From: a virus
Virus record (IMG/VR): IMGVR_UViG_3300034196_000113
Coordinates: 1-59,045 of that record
Length of the DNA: 59,045 nt
Strand: one strand, 5' to 3'
The notes beneath the pieces were generated by a model. That model made no database searches and was not told the origin of the DNA. It saw only the letters and a program-made list of their open reading frames with translations. Position numbers and translations under genes: made by a program. Below, one piece after another: positions 1 to 7,707 of the stretch (the first letter of the stretch is position 1; each line of letters starts with the position of its first letter).

Positions 1-173
1 CGCCTTCGCCCAGGGGGACGCCGGACCCTCGCCCCTGACCCTCGCCCAGGGGGACGCTCGCCTTCGCCCAGGGGGACGCCGGACCCTCGCCCCTGACCCT
101 CGCCCAGGGGGACGCTCGCCTTCGCCCAGGGGGACGCCGGACCCTCGCCCCTGACCCTCGCCCTGGGGGACGC
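1..173. repeat. Three tandem 58-bp repeats
   Basis: Three nearly identical 58-bp GC-rich units start at positions 1, 59 and 117. Each contains two copies of a core reading CGCCCAGGGGGACG. The third copy differs slightly (CCCTGGGGG). The window begins inside or at the edge of this tract, so the true copy number may be larger. No convincing coding frame crosses it. It may mark a contig break at a repeat, or a repeat-rich cis site of the element. Confidence 0.9.
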
Positions 174-200
174 GAACAAAAACCCCTCGCGGTTTTCGCC

Positions 201-500
201 CCTTAAATACCCGACATTTTCACTTAAAATACCCGACGGTTTCGCTTAGTAGACGCCACGTTGCGCGGGCGACCCGAGGACGCCGCGTGCTAGTAGACGG
301 ACAGTGGATTTTTAGTAGACTTTTCGTATACAACAGCCCTCCCAACTGGTCGTGGGAGCCCCTGGTTGGTTGCATACATGGTCAAAAAGGGGCCTGGAGC
401 GGTTTCGAGAAAGCCCATACACGGTCGAAAAGGGGCCTGGACCGGTTGCGAAAAAGCCCCTGACCGGCCGCATACACGGTCGAAAAGGGGCCTAAGCCGA
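201..500. repeat. Cluster of short direct repeats, non-coding
   Basis: Several different direct repeats lie here. Two imperfect 22-bp copies built on AAATACCCGAC occupy 201-244. TAGTAGAC occurs three times (247, 291, 313). Three copies of a block reading CATACACGGTCGAAAAGGGG start at 373, 416 and 471, followed in two cases by CCTGGA and a CGGTTnCGA-like segment. The small open frames here are by-products of the repeats. The region lies downstream of the leftward operon. It could be a partition or replication cis site; that is inference. Confidence 0.7.
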
Positions 501-509
501 TTTCCAGTT

Positions 510-1394
510 TTACCGTTTCGCTTTCGCGAATCCTTCGGCAATCGCGCGGCTCAGTTGGCCCGACCATTTTGCTTTGAAGACCCGCCGCGAGACGCCGATG
601 AAGTCATAGCGCTGGCGATATTCGGGTGCGCCGCGGACGATGATTAGGATCGGGGCGATTTTTCCTTTGGCCCGCTGGCGCTCCCAGATCGCGCGAACGC
701 CGCGGATGGTCGCGACGAAATACTTGGAGCGCTGGGCCGGTTCGTCGGGGAGGATGCGCTTGCGCGCCCGGGTGCCGGGACGGTTGCTGATGGGGTCGAG
801 CATGGCGCCTTGGTCCGAGAGGATCTTCGTCCAGGTGCCGGGGGGCACGTTGCCGTAGCGGTCGAGTTTGATCTTGCCGGGCACAATGTATTCGTCGCTG
901 CGCAGAAGTCCGTGGGCGCGCAACGCATTCTCCACGCCCTTGGGCCGGCGGGGCCCGCCGCGGATCTGGGGCATGAGGTATTTGGCCGCGGCATTGTTGC
1001 TTGAAGACGAGCCGCGCAGGCGCTTGGAGACCCGATAGGTGCCGGTCTTTTTTTGGTTCTTGGACTGCTGCTCCATGCTCTGGCCCGAGTAGGCCGCGGC
1101 TGGCAGGCTTGGCATATCGTTTTCGGAGTCTTTGAGCCAGACGCGGGCCCAGGGTTCGGCTTTCGTGGCGCCCTGCATGTAGACCGAGCGCAACGTGAAA
1201 GGCGTCGGCCGGTCGAAGACCCGCTCCATTTCCCTCGGCTGTTCCTCTTTGATGTCTTTCGCGGTGCGCGTCAGTGCCACAACGGCCGCGAATCCGACGT
1301 TGCGAAGCGCCTGGTCGAGCTTGAGCTTGATCTGCCCGGGAGTGGGACCGCGACGGGTGACCGTGACGAGGTGGGAAAGGGCGCTATAAGCCAT
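510..1394 (-). CDS. Minor tail protein Z-like (tail completion)
   Basis: About 294 residues from the ATG at 1394; a TTG 66 bases upstream could extend it. The N-terminal half has the pattern ALTRTAKDI..REMERVFDRPTPFTL..VYMQGATK, which I recognise from phage head-tail/tail completion proteins of the lambda gpZ (HK97 gp10-like) group. The C-terminal part, with YRQRYDFIG and a closing basic helix ending in AKAKR, also fits. Members act where the tail tube is finished and joined to the head. The gene is separated from all other virion genes and is last in a replication/nucleotide operon. No good Shine-Dalgarno sequence precedes the chosen start. Confidence 0.65.
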   Translation of the reverse strand: MAYSALSHLVTVTRRGPTPGQIKLKLDQALRNVGFAAVVALTRTAKDIKEEQPREMERVFDRPTPFTLRSVYMQGATKAEPWARVWLKDSENDMPSLPAAAYSGQSMEQQSKNQKKTGTYRVSKRLRGSSSSNNAAAKYLMPQIRGGPRRPKGVENALRAHGLLRSDEYIVPGKIKLDRYGNVPPGTWTKILSDQGAMLDPISNRPGTRARKRILPDEPAQRSKYFVATIRGVRAIWERQRAKGKIAPILIIVRGAPEYRQRYDFIGVSRRVFKAKWSGQLSRAIAEGFAKAKR

Positions 1395-1502
1395 AAAAAA
1401 AGGGGACCGGCGCAGGGAGTGGAGGGGGAGAGGGTTGCGCGCGGCCCCGCATAAGTGCAAGCGAGACGACAGGGACAGGAGAGAACAGTAACAGAATGGG
1501 TT

Positions 1503-1943
1503 CTATAAGTCCTCGGGCGGCGATTCAGGTTCCGAGAGGCTATCGGATTCTTCCAAAGGATAGACGGCCGCGACCATCACGATCATTTGGGCGATGAAGT
1601 CGCCGGCCACAATCTCCACTCGCTCGGTGCCGTGGTTGCGCATGTAGACATGGATCTCGCGCCGGCAGTCGCCATCGACTACGCCAGCCTCCACCACGCG
1701 CCCCTGTTGGGGGCCCGAGCTAAGGTCGCGGATCATCCCGAATTCCATCGTTGGTATCCCGATATCCGGGATGCCTTTGGCGCTGGCCGGGTCGATCTCC
1801 CAGGCGAACCCGGTTGGGATCTTGGCGACCTCCCCGGGGTCGATGACGGTGCCCTCGCTGGCCTGGAGGCGCCATCCTGGAGCCCCGCGGGCGATGCGCT
1901 GGGGCAACGGCAGTTGGTGATCGCCTACGCGTTGGATTCGCAT
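1503..1943 (-). CDS. dUTPase-like protein lacking motif 5
   Basis: A 146-residue protein with trimeric dUTPase signatures: a motif-1-like segment (residues 21-28, APGWRLQA, with the usual Asp replaced), a motif-2-like IRDLSSG near residue 71, a good motif 3 AGVVDGDCRREI at 86-97 with the catalytic-type Asp90, and motif 4 GDFIAQMIV at 114-122. The glycine-rich motif 5 is missing; the tail is acidic and Ser/Pro/Glu-rich instead. The family hydrolyses dUTP to dUMP, keeping uracil out of DNA. The start overlaps the end of the upstream gene, suggesting translational coupling. Because of the missing motif it may be a regulatory or binding relative rather than an active enzyme. Confidence 0.7.
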   Translation of the reverse strand: MRIQRVGDHQLPLPQRIARGAPGWRLQASEGTVIDPGEVAKIPTGFAWEIDPASAKGIPDIGIPTMEFGMIRDLSSGPQQGRVVEAGVVDGDCRREIHVYMRNHGTERVEIVAGDFIAQMIVMVAAVYPLEESDSLSEPESPPEDL

Positions 1944-2200
1944 CGGTCGTCGCGCTCCGGTTCAAGGTCTTCCAAGCCGCGTTCGATCTCTGGATGCAGC
2001 AGGGCCGCATCGGTGTAGTCCACACACCGTCTCCAGGTGCCGCGTCCGGGGATGCGTAGGCGATGCTTTGAGGCTCGCGCGCAGCGGTCGATGGTCCCGC
2101 CCGTCTTTCCGTCGCCCCGAAACGTCCCGGCGCGGTGATGGGCGCACCAGGCGCCCCCGCAGGTAATATCGGTTTCGATGGGCGGGAACTGGGAAGCCAT
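1925..2200 (-). CDS. Small Cys/His-containing phage protein, unknown function
   Basis: A 91-residue frame starting with ATG at 2200. It contains CGGAWCAHHRAG near the N-terminus and further cysteines (DRCARAS, RRCVDY), which could bind zinc. The competing overlapping frame (1962-2216) is arginine-rich and looks like a shadow. It overlaps the dUTPase-like gene by 19 bases and follows the GapR-like gene closely, so it is probably part of the same leftward operon. I do not recognise the family. Confidence 0.5.
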   Translation of the reverse strand: MASQFPPIETDITCGGAWCAHHRAGTFRGDGKTGGTIDRCARASKHRLRIPGRGTWRRCVDYTDAALLHPEIERGLEDLEPERDDRCESNA

Positions 2201-2222
2201 CGTCGCGCGGCCCCATTACTGC

Positions 2223-2741
2223 CTACGCGACCGGCATCCGCTTACCGCGCCGGCTGGCCGAGGGCGCCGCATCCGGATCGGCCGGATCCACGAATGCGGC
2301 CTGGGCCGCGGCCACGGGATCGCGTTGCCGGGCCGATTCATCCTTGGCGCGCTTGGCTTGGTCCTCCTTGACGGCGCGTTCCAATTGCTGGTCGAACAGA
2401 TCGAACTGGACCGGATCGCCGAGGGCGCGCCGGCCGACCTCGTAGCTAAGGTCGTAATTCACCTTGGCTTCGTCCTTGAGCTTGACGTAGCGCATGGCCG
2501 ACCTCAGGGCGTCTTTGTTGACCGCAAAGTCCGCGTTGAGCTGGGCGAAGATGGCGGTCTTGCTGGCCGTCAGTTCGATGCGCTTTTCGTCGATGTCTTC
2601 GACTTGGCGAACGGCTTCTCGGATCTTGTCGAGGAAGCCTTCGTCGGGGTTTTTCAGGATCTCCGACGGGGGGCCGGCACCCCCCGCTCCTGCTCGCCGG
2701 TCGGCTAGGTTCGACACGCTGGAATTGTTGGTTCTAGCCAC
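2223..2741 (-). CDS. GapR/DUF2312-like phage protein
   Basis: A 172-residue protein. Residues about 40-100 form a charged helical region (VEDIDEKRIELTASKTAIF, then NKDALRSAMRYVKLKDEAK) that resembles the small DNA-binding GapR/DUF2312 proteins, which bind overtwisted DNA ahead of replication forks. The N-terminus (Ala/Gly-rich) and C-terminus (Ala/Asp/Pro-rich) look disordered. It overlaps the end of the nuclease gene by a few bases. A role in replication or recombination is inferred from neighbours; the resemblance is by eye and modest. Confidence 0.45.
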   Translation of the reverse strand: MARTNNSSVSNLADRRAGAGGAGPPSEILKNPDEGFLDKIREAVRQVEDIDEKRIELTASKTAIFAQLNADFAVNKDALRSAMRYVKLKDEAKVNYDLSYEVGRRALGDPVQFDLFDQQLERAVKEDQAKRAKDESARQRDPVAAAQAAFVDPADPDAAPSASRRGKRMPVA

Positions 2742-3393
2742 TGCGGGCGCCTCCGGGTATTTTCAGGATTCCGAGGTTTTTGAAAATGCGGTACGTGAGA
2801 TTGATCGCGTAGCCGTTGCGCACTTGCCCGCCTGTGAAGCGCAACAGGGTCCACCCCAGGGCTTGGGCCTCGCCGTATTTCACGCAATCGGCCGTGAAAC
2901 CCTTGGTGCTGGTATGTCGCCCGTGCCCGGGAGCGCCTTCGATCTCCACTGCCATGCGCAGAGTTGGCCAGGCGAAATCCATTCTCCAATCGCGCAATCC
3001 ACTGGACAGCAGTAGGTCTTTGAAGTTGCCCTTGCCGACGTTGTTGCCGTCGATATCCCAGCCGGCCGCTTCCGCGCCGAACCTGTAGTTGCGCACCGGT
3101 TCGGGGAATCGCAGCGTGCGCAGTTGGGCGAGGAAGGGGACTTCCCACTTGTCGCGATCCGCCTTAGCCCGAGCGGAGCGCAGTTGCGCCGCGGCGCTCT
3201 TAGGCGCGGCAGCGGTCGTTGCTTTGACCGTCGGCTTGGGCTTGGGCTTTGACTGGGATTGGGATTGCGCAACGACGGTTGGCGGTTTCGCGTCGATGTC
3301 GAGGCCGAGCTGGAGCTGGAAGCGTTCATAGTCCGCGTCCGTACACTGATCTGCGAGCCGTGAGGCCCAAGGCGGGAGGATTGCGGAAGGCAT
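2734..3393 (-). CDS. PD-(D/E)XK endonuclease, Vsr/DUF559-like
   Basis: A 219-residue protein. A Ser/Lys/Pro-rich linker (about residues 44-70) precedes a nuclease-like domain with the pattern WRMDFAWPTLRMAVEIEG, then GRH, GF..DC.KY and GWTLLRFTGGQV. The D...(V)EIEG arrangement is the PD-(D/E)XK core of Vsr and DUF559-type enzymes. Phages often carry such nucleases in the place of Holliday-junction resolvases, next to replication genes, as here (P-like gene 22 bases upstream). DNA-branch or mismatch processing is likely; the exact substrate cannot be read from sequence. Confidence 0.65.
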   Translation of the reverse strand: MPSAILPPWASRLADQCTDADYERFQLQLGLDIDAKPPTVVAQSQSQSKPKPKPTVKATTAAAPKSAAAQLRSARAKADRDKWEVPFLAQLRTLRFPEPVRNYRFGAEAAGWDIDGNNVGKGNFKDLLLSSGLRDWRMDFAWPTLRMAVEIEGAPGHGRHTSTKGFTADCVKYGEAQALGWTLLRFTGGQVRNGYAINLTYRIFKNLGILKIPGGARSG

Positions 3394-3414
3394 TCGCTCG
3401 AGGACGATGCTCGA

Positions 3415-3876
3415 TCAGTGGCGAACGAGGCTGAGCAAATTGGCGATGCAGCGCAGGCCGGCGGCGCGTTGCTCGGGGGTGCGTCGCGAGTAGCCGGCGA
3501 TGGTCAGTCCGCGGTTGCGGGCCCGCTGGTCGTCGGGGTGGGACAGGGCGCAGGCGGTACGGAATTCGGCGATGCTCGGTGGCCAGGGGCAGGTTGCGCG
3601 GCAGATCGACAGTCCGCGGGCGATTTCCTCTGGCGTGGCGCCGGCCAGTCCCTCGGCCCATTCGAGTGCAAGCACTTCGGTCGCAAAGCCGGCAATGTTC
3701 TTTTCCCATTTCACGCCCCAGATCATGGCGAAATGCTCTAAGAGCAGGGCGATCTCGGATTCAAAATGGAAGTTTGCCGCCGGGGAAGAGGCTCTTAAGG
3801 TGCTCGAATTTAAGTCGGTGTTGTTCTTTTCGCTGTTCGTTGAGAGTGAATGCGTCTGGGGTGTGGGCTGTGCCAT
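3415..3876 (-). CDS. Replication protein P-like (helicase-loader position)
   Basis: About 153 residues from the ATG at 3876, preceded by GGTGGAAAG seven bases away; a GTG at 3888 is an alternative. The middle reads HFAMIWGVKWEKNIAG..ALEWAEGLAGATPEEIARGL, then WPPSIAEFRTAC. This is the layout of phage replication proteins of the lambda P/DnaT group that recruit the host DnaB helicase. The 5' end overlaps the O-like gene by 116 bases; both frames look coding there. Its position immediately after an O-like initiator supports the call. Confidence 0.65.
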   Translation of the reverse strand: MAQPTPQTHSLSTNSEKNNTDLNSSTLRASSPAANFHFESEIALLLEHFAMIWGVKWEKNIAGFATEVLALEWAEGLAGATPEEIARGLSICRATCPWPPSIAEFRTACALSHPDDQRARNRGLTIAGYSRRTPEQRAAGLRCIANLLSLVRH

Positions 3877-4972
3877 TGGTCTTTCCACCGGGGTTGCTAT
3901 TGAGCGGCGTGTCGAGCTGACCGATGTAGTTTTCGCAATTGCTGGATCGGAATAGCGTGGCGGGTCGCAGGTATTGCCGCATGGCGTCGTCCGATCCCCA
4001 TTCCGCCGTCTTGCGGTCGATGACCCGTAACAGTTCCGACTTACCGTAATCCAGGATGCGCGCTTTGGCTAGGGCGGCGCCAGCCGTCGCCTTGCCGGTG
4101 TTCGTGCGGCTGCGGAAGGCGGTTCCGGCTTTCGCGTTGAGGTAATCGTACACATCGTCCACATCGTGCATCGTCGGGCTACTGCCCGACAAATGTGGAG
4201 GTTGCGGTTGGTGTTCGGGGATCGGCGCGGGGGGGGACAGGGGGAGGTCTTTTTGTTTACCTTCTTTGTTTATGTCTAATGATCGCGCGCGCGAGGCAAG
4301 CGTGTCCGAGCAATCTTTGACCACTTCGGGGGCAAAATCGGGGGCGAAAGGGGCGGGGGGGGTGCAATGGGTTGCATCGGGGGAAGTCCGGGGGGTGCAA
4401 CCGGTTGCATCGGGGAATCCCCGGGGGGTGCAACCGGTTGCATCGGGGAATCCCCGGGGGTGCAACTGGTTGCATCGGGCAATCTCCCAGGTGGGTGGTG
4501 GATTGGATGGCTCAGGCGCCGCATTATTGTTCATAAGCACCGGCCCTATTCGGATCGTGGTCGCGTAATCATACACAGCCCAGCTACTCTTGGGTTCGGG
4601 AACGGATGAAGGAGGGGGATTGGACGGGCGTCGAGCGCTATCGCCCCGTGTTCTTTCACGTAGTTTCTTATCCGACAATCGGTCGGTCGCCGGGGCTATA
4701 TCCCCGACCGCAAGACGGTAAACCGGGGCCCTTCCAGGCGTGCGCTCCAACGTCAATAAACCCCCCGTTTCCAGGCTTAGAATGCAGTACCGGATGGCGC
4801 GCTTCGTCAGTCCGATGTCCCGCTCCAGCCGTTTCATATTCGGCACGGCAATGTGATCCCCGGTGTTGTCGTCACCCCGGCTCGCCTGTCTGGCGAGCGA
4901 CACGAGGATAAATTTCGCGCTTGGATTCGCAATCTCTTGGCCATAAGCCCAGTTCATCGCCGCATCGCTCAT
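3761..4972 (-). CDS. Replication initiator O-like, wHTH plus phage C-terminal domain
   Basis: A 403-residue protein. Residues about 1-95 form a helix-turn-helix region (ERDIGLTKRAIRYCILSLE, then GGLLTLERTPGR). A Pro-rich linker holds three 10-11-residue repeats of the type GFPDATGCTP plus diverged copies (about 165-200). The C-terminus (about 275-355) has VYDYLNAKAGTAFRS, VIDRKTAEW and MRQYLRPATLF, the conserved phage replication C-terminal domain (Phg_2220_C type). It binds the origin and recruits the P-like protein in comparable phages. The repeated linker is encoded by DNA iterons inside the gene, as in lambda O. It starts 9 bases after the upstream stop. Confidence 0.75.
   Translation of the reverse strand: MSDAAMNWAYGQEIANPSAKFILVSLARQASRGDDNTGDHIAVPNMKRLERDIGLTKRAIRYCILSLETGGLLTLERTPGRAPVYRLAVGDIAPATDRLSDKKLRERTRGDSARRPSNPPPSSVPEPKSSWAVYDYATTIRIGPVLMNNNAAPEPSNPPPTWEIARCNQLHPRGFPDATGCTPRGFPDATGCTPRTSPDATHCTPPAPFAPDFAPEVVKDCSDTLASRARSLDINKEGKQKDLPLSPPAPIPEHQPQPPHLSGSSPTMHDVDDVYDYLNAKAGTAFRSRTNTGKATAGAALAKARILDYGKSELLRVIDRKTAEWGSDDAMRQYLRPATLFRSSNCENYIGQLDTPLNSNPGGKTNGTAHTPDAFTLNEQRKEQHRLKFEHLKSLFPGGKLPF
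4363..4480. repeat. Four origin-like iterons inside the O-like gene
   Basis: Palindromic cores occur at 4363-4376, 4396-4409, 4429-4442 and 4461-4474, spaced 33, 33 and 32 bases apart. The two central cores are the perfect palindrome TGCAACCGGTTGCA; the outer two each carry small changes. They are joined by GC-rich linkers (CGGGGAATCCCC). An AT-rich stretch (4250-4285) lies beside them. Four palindromic iterons in the middle of an O-type gene beside an AT-rich segment is the arrangement of the lambda origin, so this is probably the lytic origin. Confidence 0.75.
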
Positions 4973-4981
4973 TGCCGTCCC

Positions 4982-5350
4982 CTAGCATTGGCGCCGACGC
5001 GCGTTGAGTTCGTTGTCCCTGATGCGCTGGTTACGCGAGATTTCGATGAAAGCGGCTTGGACATCCGGGTTCATTGGAATCGACTTGTCGCCGCGCAGGT
5101 AGCGGTCGATGAAATACGCGTCGTCCACTCCGACCGTGGCGCAGGCCTCCAGGCCGCGGGCGACGAACTCGACGGGGGAGCCGAACTCGTCGGCCAGGGC
5201 GGCGGCTTTGGCCCACGAGAAGCGCTCGGCTAGCTCGGGGGCGTCGAGGATGCGGATGTTCTGCGAGGTGTAGGAAGGGTCGTCTGGGGGGGCCTGGGGG
5301 GCGTCGGACGGGTCTGGGGTGCGATCTAGCGCATGATCTGTCTCGGTCAT
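4982..5350 (-). CDS. Hypothetical protein, first gene of leftward replication operon
   Basis: A 122-residue acidic protein. Residues 1-30 are Asp/Pro-rich and probably disordered; the rest is helical (ELAERFSWAKAAALADEF, then PVEFVARGLEAC). It ends 9 bases before the O-like gene and should be co-transcribed with it. I do not recognise the family. The start ATG is preceded by pyrimidine-rich sequence with no Shine-Dalgarno match. Confidence 0.6.
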   Translation of the reverse strand: MTETDHALDRTPDPSDAPQAPPDDPSYTSQNIRILDAPELAERFSWAKAAALADEFGSPVEFVARGLEACATVGVDDAYFIDRYLRGDKSIPMNPDVQAAFIEISRNQRIRDNELNARRRQC

Positions 5351-6220
5351 GGGGAGGGTCCAGGGGTAAGGGGTAAATCCGGGCGCGCGAAATCCTTCCG
5401 GCGCAAAGGATTATGGCCGGTGCGGGGATTGTCGCGGCGTGGAAGTCGCACGCGAACGAACGGAACCGGGGCGCGGGGGCGTTGCTGGGGGCCATAACGC
5501 CGGCTCTTCTGCGTGCGGGGGAACGGCGAGGGCTCCAGGGGTACAATCAATCCTGGGGTGTGTCGCTGTCGCGTCGCCGGCTCTGGGACGCACTGGGGCC
5601 GGGGGATTGCAGCCGGCCCGAGACAGGGGCGAAAGGTTTGGACGAGCGGCGTTGCTGCGCAGTTCCGAAACCGGCCGCTAAACGGCGCTCTGAGCGCCCG
5701 AGCGGGCGACCCGCTACTCCCCTACCGGCCCCCCGGTCGTGAAACGCCTGCGCAAGCCGTCCGTGCGTCCCGGGAGGCATCGCGGACCCCTTCCGAGGGC
5801 TCCCCAAAGGCACCGACCGAATTTTCCGGCTTTCCGGATGTCCGTCTTTCTTGAAGGGCCCACCGGTTGCTGGTGCGCGGTGTCCAACGAGTCGTCGGCG
5901 TCATGCGGCGACCGTTGGGCCCTTCCCTCCCCTCCCCTCCCCTCTTGGTCCCCTCCCCCTCTTCGGCTTTCCCGCTTCGGCCCCTCTGCGCCCCGGTGCC
6001 TTCCGGCGTGCCCGGGAGCCGTCCGCATCCTCCCCGTCGGCAGCCTCTTCGATTCGGATCTGTCCGCACCCTGGGTGTAGGGGGCGGGCTGGGATCTTGA
6101 CGCGCGGATCTGGTTTTTTTTGGGCGCGATTTCCAAGGAAGCGCGCACGCTCGCGTTTTCCGTTTTAAGGTTTTAGAGTTTTAGAGAGGTTTTTCGCCAT
6201 TAAAATCAGTGGGCTACAGG
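5351..6220. other. GC-rich non-coding gap upstream of the plasmid origin
   Basis: About 870 bases with only overlapping, low-complexity open frames on both strands, which I do not accept as genes. Visible structure includes the hairpin CGCCCG-AG-CGGGCG around 5695-5708, a pyrimidine tract of CCCCT repeats at about 5930-5965, and an AT-rich end with TTTTAGAG repeated (about 6165-6195). Divergent promoters for the leftward replication operon and for rep are expected here. The AT-rich stretch next to the iterons would suit an unwinding element. Confidence 0.5.
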
Positions 6221-6227
6221 GGTATAT

Positions 6228-6343
6228 GTGGACAAATCTCCTGTTCAAAGTGGACAAATCTCCTGTTCAAAGTGGACAAATCTCCTGTTCTATGTGACAT
6301 TATTTGAGCGTGTCCCTGTGGATAACTTTTAGCCTGCGGATAA
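6228..6343 (+). other. Plasmid-type origin: three 22-bp iterons and DnaA boxes
   Basis: Three tandem copies of GTGGACAAATCTCCTGTTC start at 6228, 6250 and 6272 (22-bp period, one turn-multiple apart). A perfect DnaA box in reverse orientation, TGTGGATAA, lies at 6317-6325, and a one-mismatch copy, TGCGGATAA, lies at 6335-6343, just before the rep start codon. Iterons plus DnaA boxes directly upstream of a Rep_3 gene define a theta-type plasmid origin, and usually also the site of Rep autoregulation. Confidence 0.85.
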
Positions 6344-6345
6344 CC

Positions 6346-7224
6346 ATGACTCCTGCCGATAGCTCGCTCGTCACTCAAGCAAACCAAGTTGTTGAATCGT
6401 CTTACAAATTGACGCTGGCCGAGAAGCGCCTAATCCTCGTCGTGTTGACGAAGATCGACAGCCACCCCGACAAGCCCGCGGCACGGCCGGAAACGCTGAT
6501 CGAGATCGACGCAAGCGAGGTATCGGCGCATTTGCACCTGCCGCAGAGCGAGGCATATTTGATGCTCAAGGAAGCCGCGGATCGTCTGGCCGAGCGCTGG
6601 ATCATTATCGACCGGCCCCACCCCAGGAAGCCGAAGATGAAGCAGACCAAGACCCGTTGGGTGTCGGCGATTTCCTACATACCGGACGAAGGCAAGGTGC
6701 TTCTGCGCTTAGCCGAGGACGTGCTTCCGTATCTCACGCATCTGGCCGGCGAGTTTGTCCGCTACAGCATCGACCAAGTCGCCGATATGTCGTCGGTTTA
6801 CGCGATCCGGTTCTATGAGTTGCTGTTGCAATGGCTGGGGGAAGGTCAACGCGACGTTCCGCTTGACTGGCTGCGGGAAAAATTCGCGCTTCCCGATTCC
6901 TATAGCAACATTCGCGACTTGAAGCGCCGGGTTGTCGATCCTGCCGTAGAGCAGATCAACCTACATAGCAACCTCGAGGTTTCCTACGTACAGCGCAAGC
7001 GCGGGCGAATCGTGCAGTCGTTTCTTTTCACGTTCGGTGTCAAACAAGAACCCAAGCCGGCGCCCGCCGCCAAGCGTTCTCCCCGCACCAACAAGAAGGC
7101 GGAAACAGAAGCCCGGATAACCGCCGCGGCCAAGCCCGGCGAAACCCGCGAGCAGGTAATAGATCGGCTGGAACAGCTCCGCAAGCTCAAGGACGCCGTG
7201 AACGCCCCGGCGCCTAAGCCTTGA
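6346..7224 (+). CDS. rep: Plasmid replication initiator, Rep_3 family
   Basis: 292 residues from the ATG at 6346; an upstream TTG would include the DnaA boxes, so I reject it. The N-terminal winged-helix region has the family pattern VVESSYKLTLAEKRLILVVL, then LIEIDASEVSAHL. The second winged helix has VYAIRFYELLLQW, WLREKFALPDSYSNIRDLKRRVVDPAVEQIN. The C-terminal 60 residues are basic and Ala/Pro/Lys-rich. Rep_3 proteins bind iterons and load host replication proteins; those iterons lie directly upstream. This gene is the clearest sign that the phage can live as a plasmid. Confidence 0.9.
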   Translation: MTPADSSLVTQANQVVESSYKLTLAEKRLILVVLTKIDSHPDKPAARPETLIEIDASEVSAHLHLPQSEAYLMLKEAADRLAERWIIIDRPHPRKPKMKQTKTRWVSAISYIPDEGKVLLRLAEDVLPYLTHLAGEFVRYSIDQVADMSSVYAIRFYELLLQWLGEGQRDVPLDWLREKFALPDSYSNIRDLKRRVVDPAVEQINLHSNLEVSYVQRKRGRIVQSFLFTFGVKQEPKPAPAAKRSPRTNKKAETEARITAAAKPGETREQVIDRLEQLRKLKDAVNAPAPKP

Positions 7225-7423
7225 CCAACTGCTCTGGCAAACACCCTTGCGCGGTTGTTTTGTCCCACCCGAGAACGCCCGTCTCCTGGTCGAAGCGGAC
7301 AAAAACATACACGGCGTTGTGGCTACTTACGGTCCCTTGCTCGCAGTCGGGGTGGTTTACGCTGTCGGCATGGTTCGGTACATAGATCACACGCTGCCCG
7401 TCTTCGACCTCTTCGATGTTCAT
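7214..7423 (-). CDS. Small conserved phage protein, unknown function
   Basis: A 69-residue protein with the pattern RVIYVPNHADSVNHPDCEQGTVSSHN, continuing VFVRFDQE and ending CLPEQLV, split here only by description. I recognise this small beta-rich protein from many phage and prophage early regions, without a known function. It converges with rep, overlapping its end by 11 bases, and its start overlaps the stop of the next minus-strand gene by four bases. Confidence 0.7.
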   Translation of the reverse strand: MNIEEVEDGQRVIYVPNHADSVNHPDCEQGTVSSHNAVYVFVRFDQETGVLGWDKTTAQGCLPEQLVKA

Positions 7424-7707
7424 CGCGTGTCGGTCTTCTTCCTAGGCCCCGGCAGAATCCCCGCGCCCGCCTGCCCGACCGTGCTCGGGGCAGGTTCCGC
7501 CCGGGGGATGTCGTCGAGGGCGAACAGGTTGCCCGGGGGGATCGCGTAGGGCACCCCGTCGACCTCTATGGTGTGGCGCCGACCGATCTTTTTGGACCCC
7601 AAGGCGACCACGGTGCCGATCTTGTCGTGAAGGTACGACGCTCGGTTGGTCGTGCGGCTTCCGTAGCGGATCCGCACGCGGGTTCCTATTTCCGGCCAGC
7701 TCAGCAT
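7420..7707 (-). CDS. Small basic protein, possible SH3-like fold
   Basis: 95 residues from the ATG at 7707. The N-terminal 65 residues alternate short beta-type segments (GTRVRIRYGSR, KIGTVVALGSKKIG, HTIEVDGVPYAI), like small SH3-type or KOW-like barrels. The C-terminus is Pro/Gly-rich and basic. It overlaps both neighbours by a few bases, so the three minus-strand genes form one unit read from the regulator at 8057. Function unknown. Confidence 0.55.
   Translation of the reverse strand: MLSWPEIGTRVRIRYGSRTTNRASYLHDKIGTVVALGSKKIGRRHTIEVDGVPYAIPPGNLFALDDIPRAEPAPSTVGQAGAGILPGPRKKTDTR

Noticed and set aside
5413-6168. Several overlapping open frames upstream of rep
   Set aside because: All are Arg/Pro/Ala-rich, low-complexity, on both strands, with no ribosome sites; they follow from the GC-rich composition.
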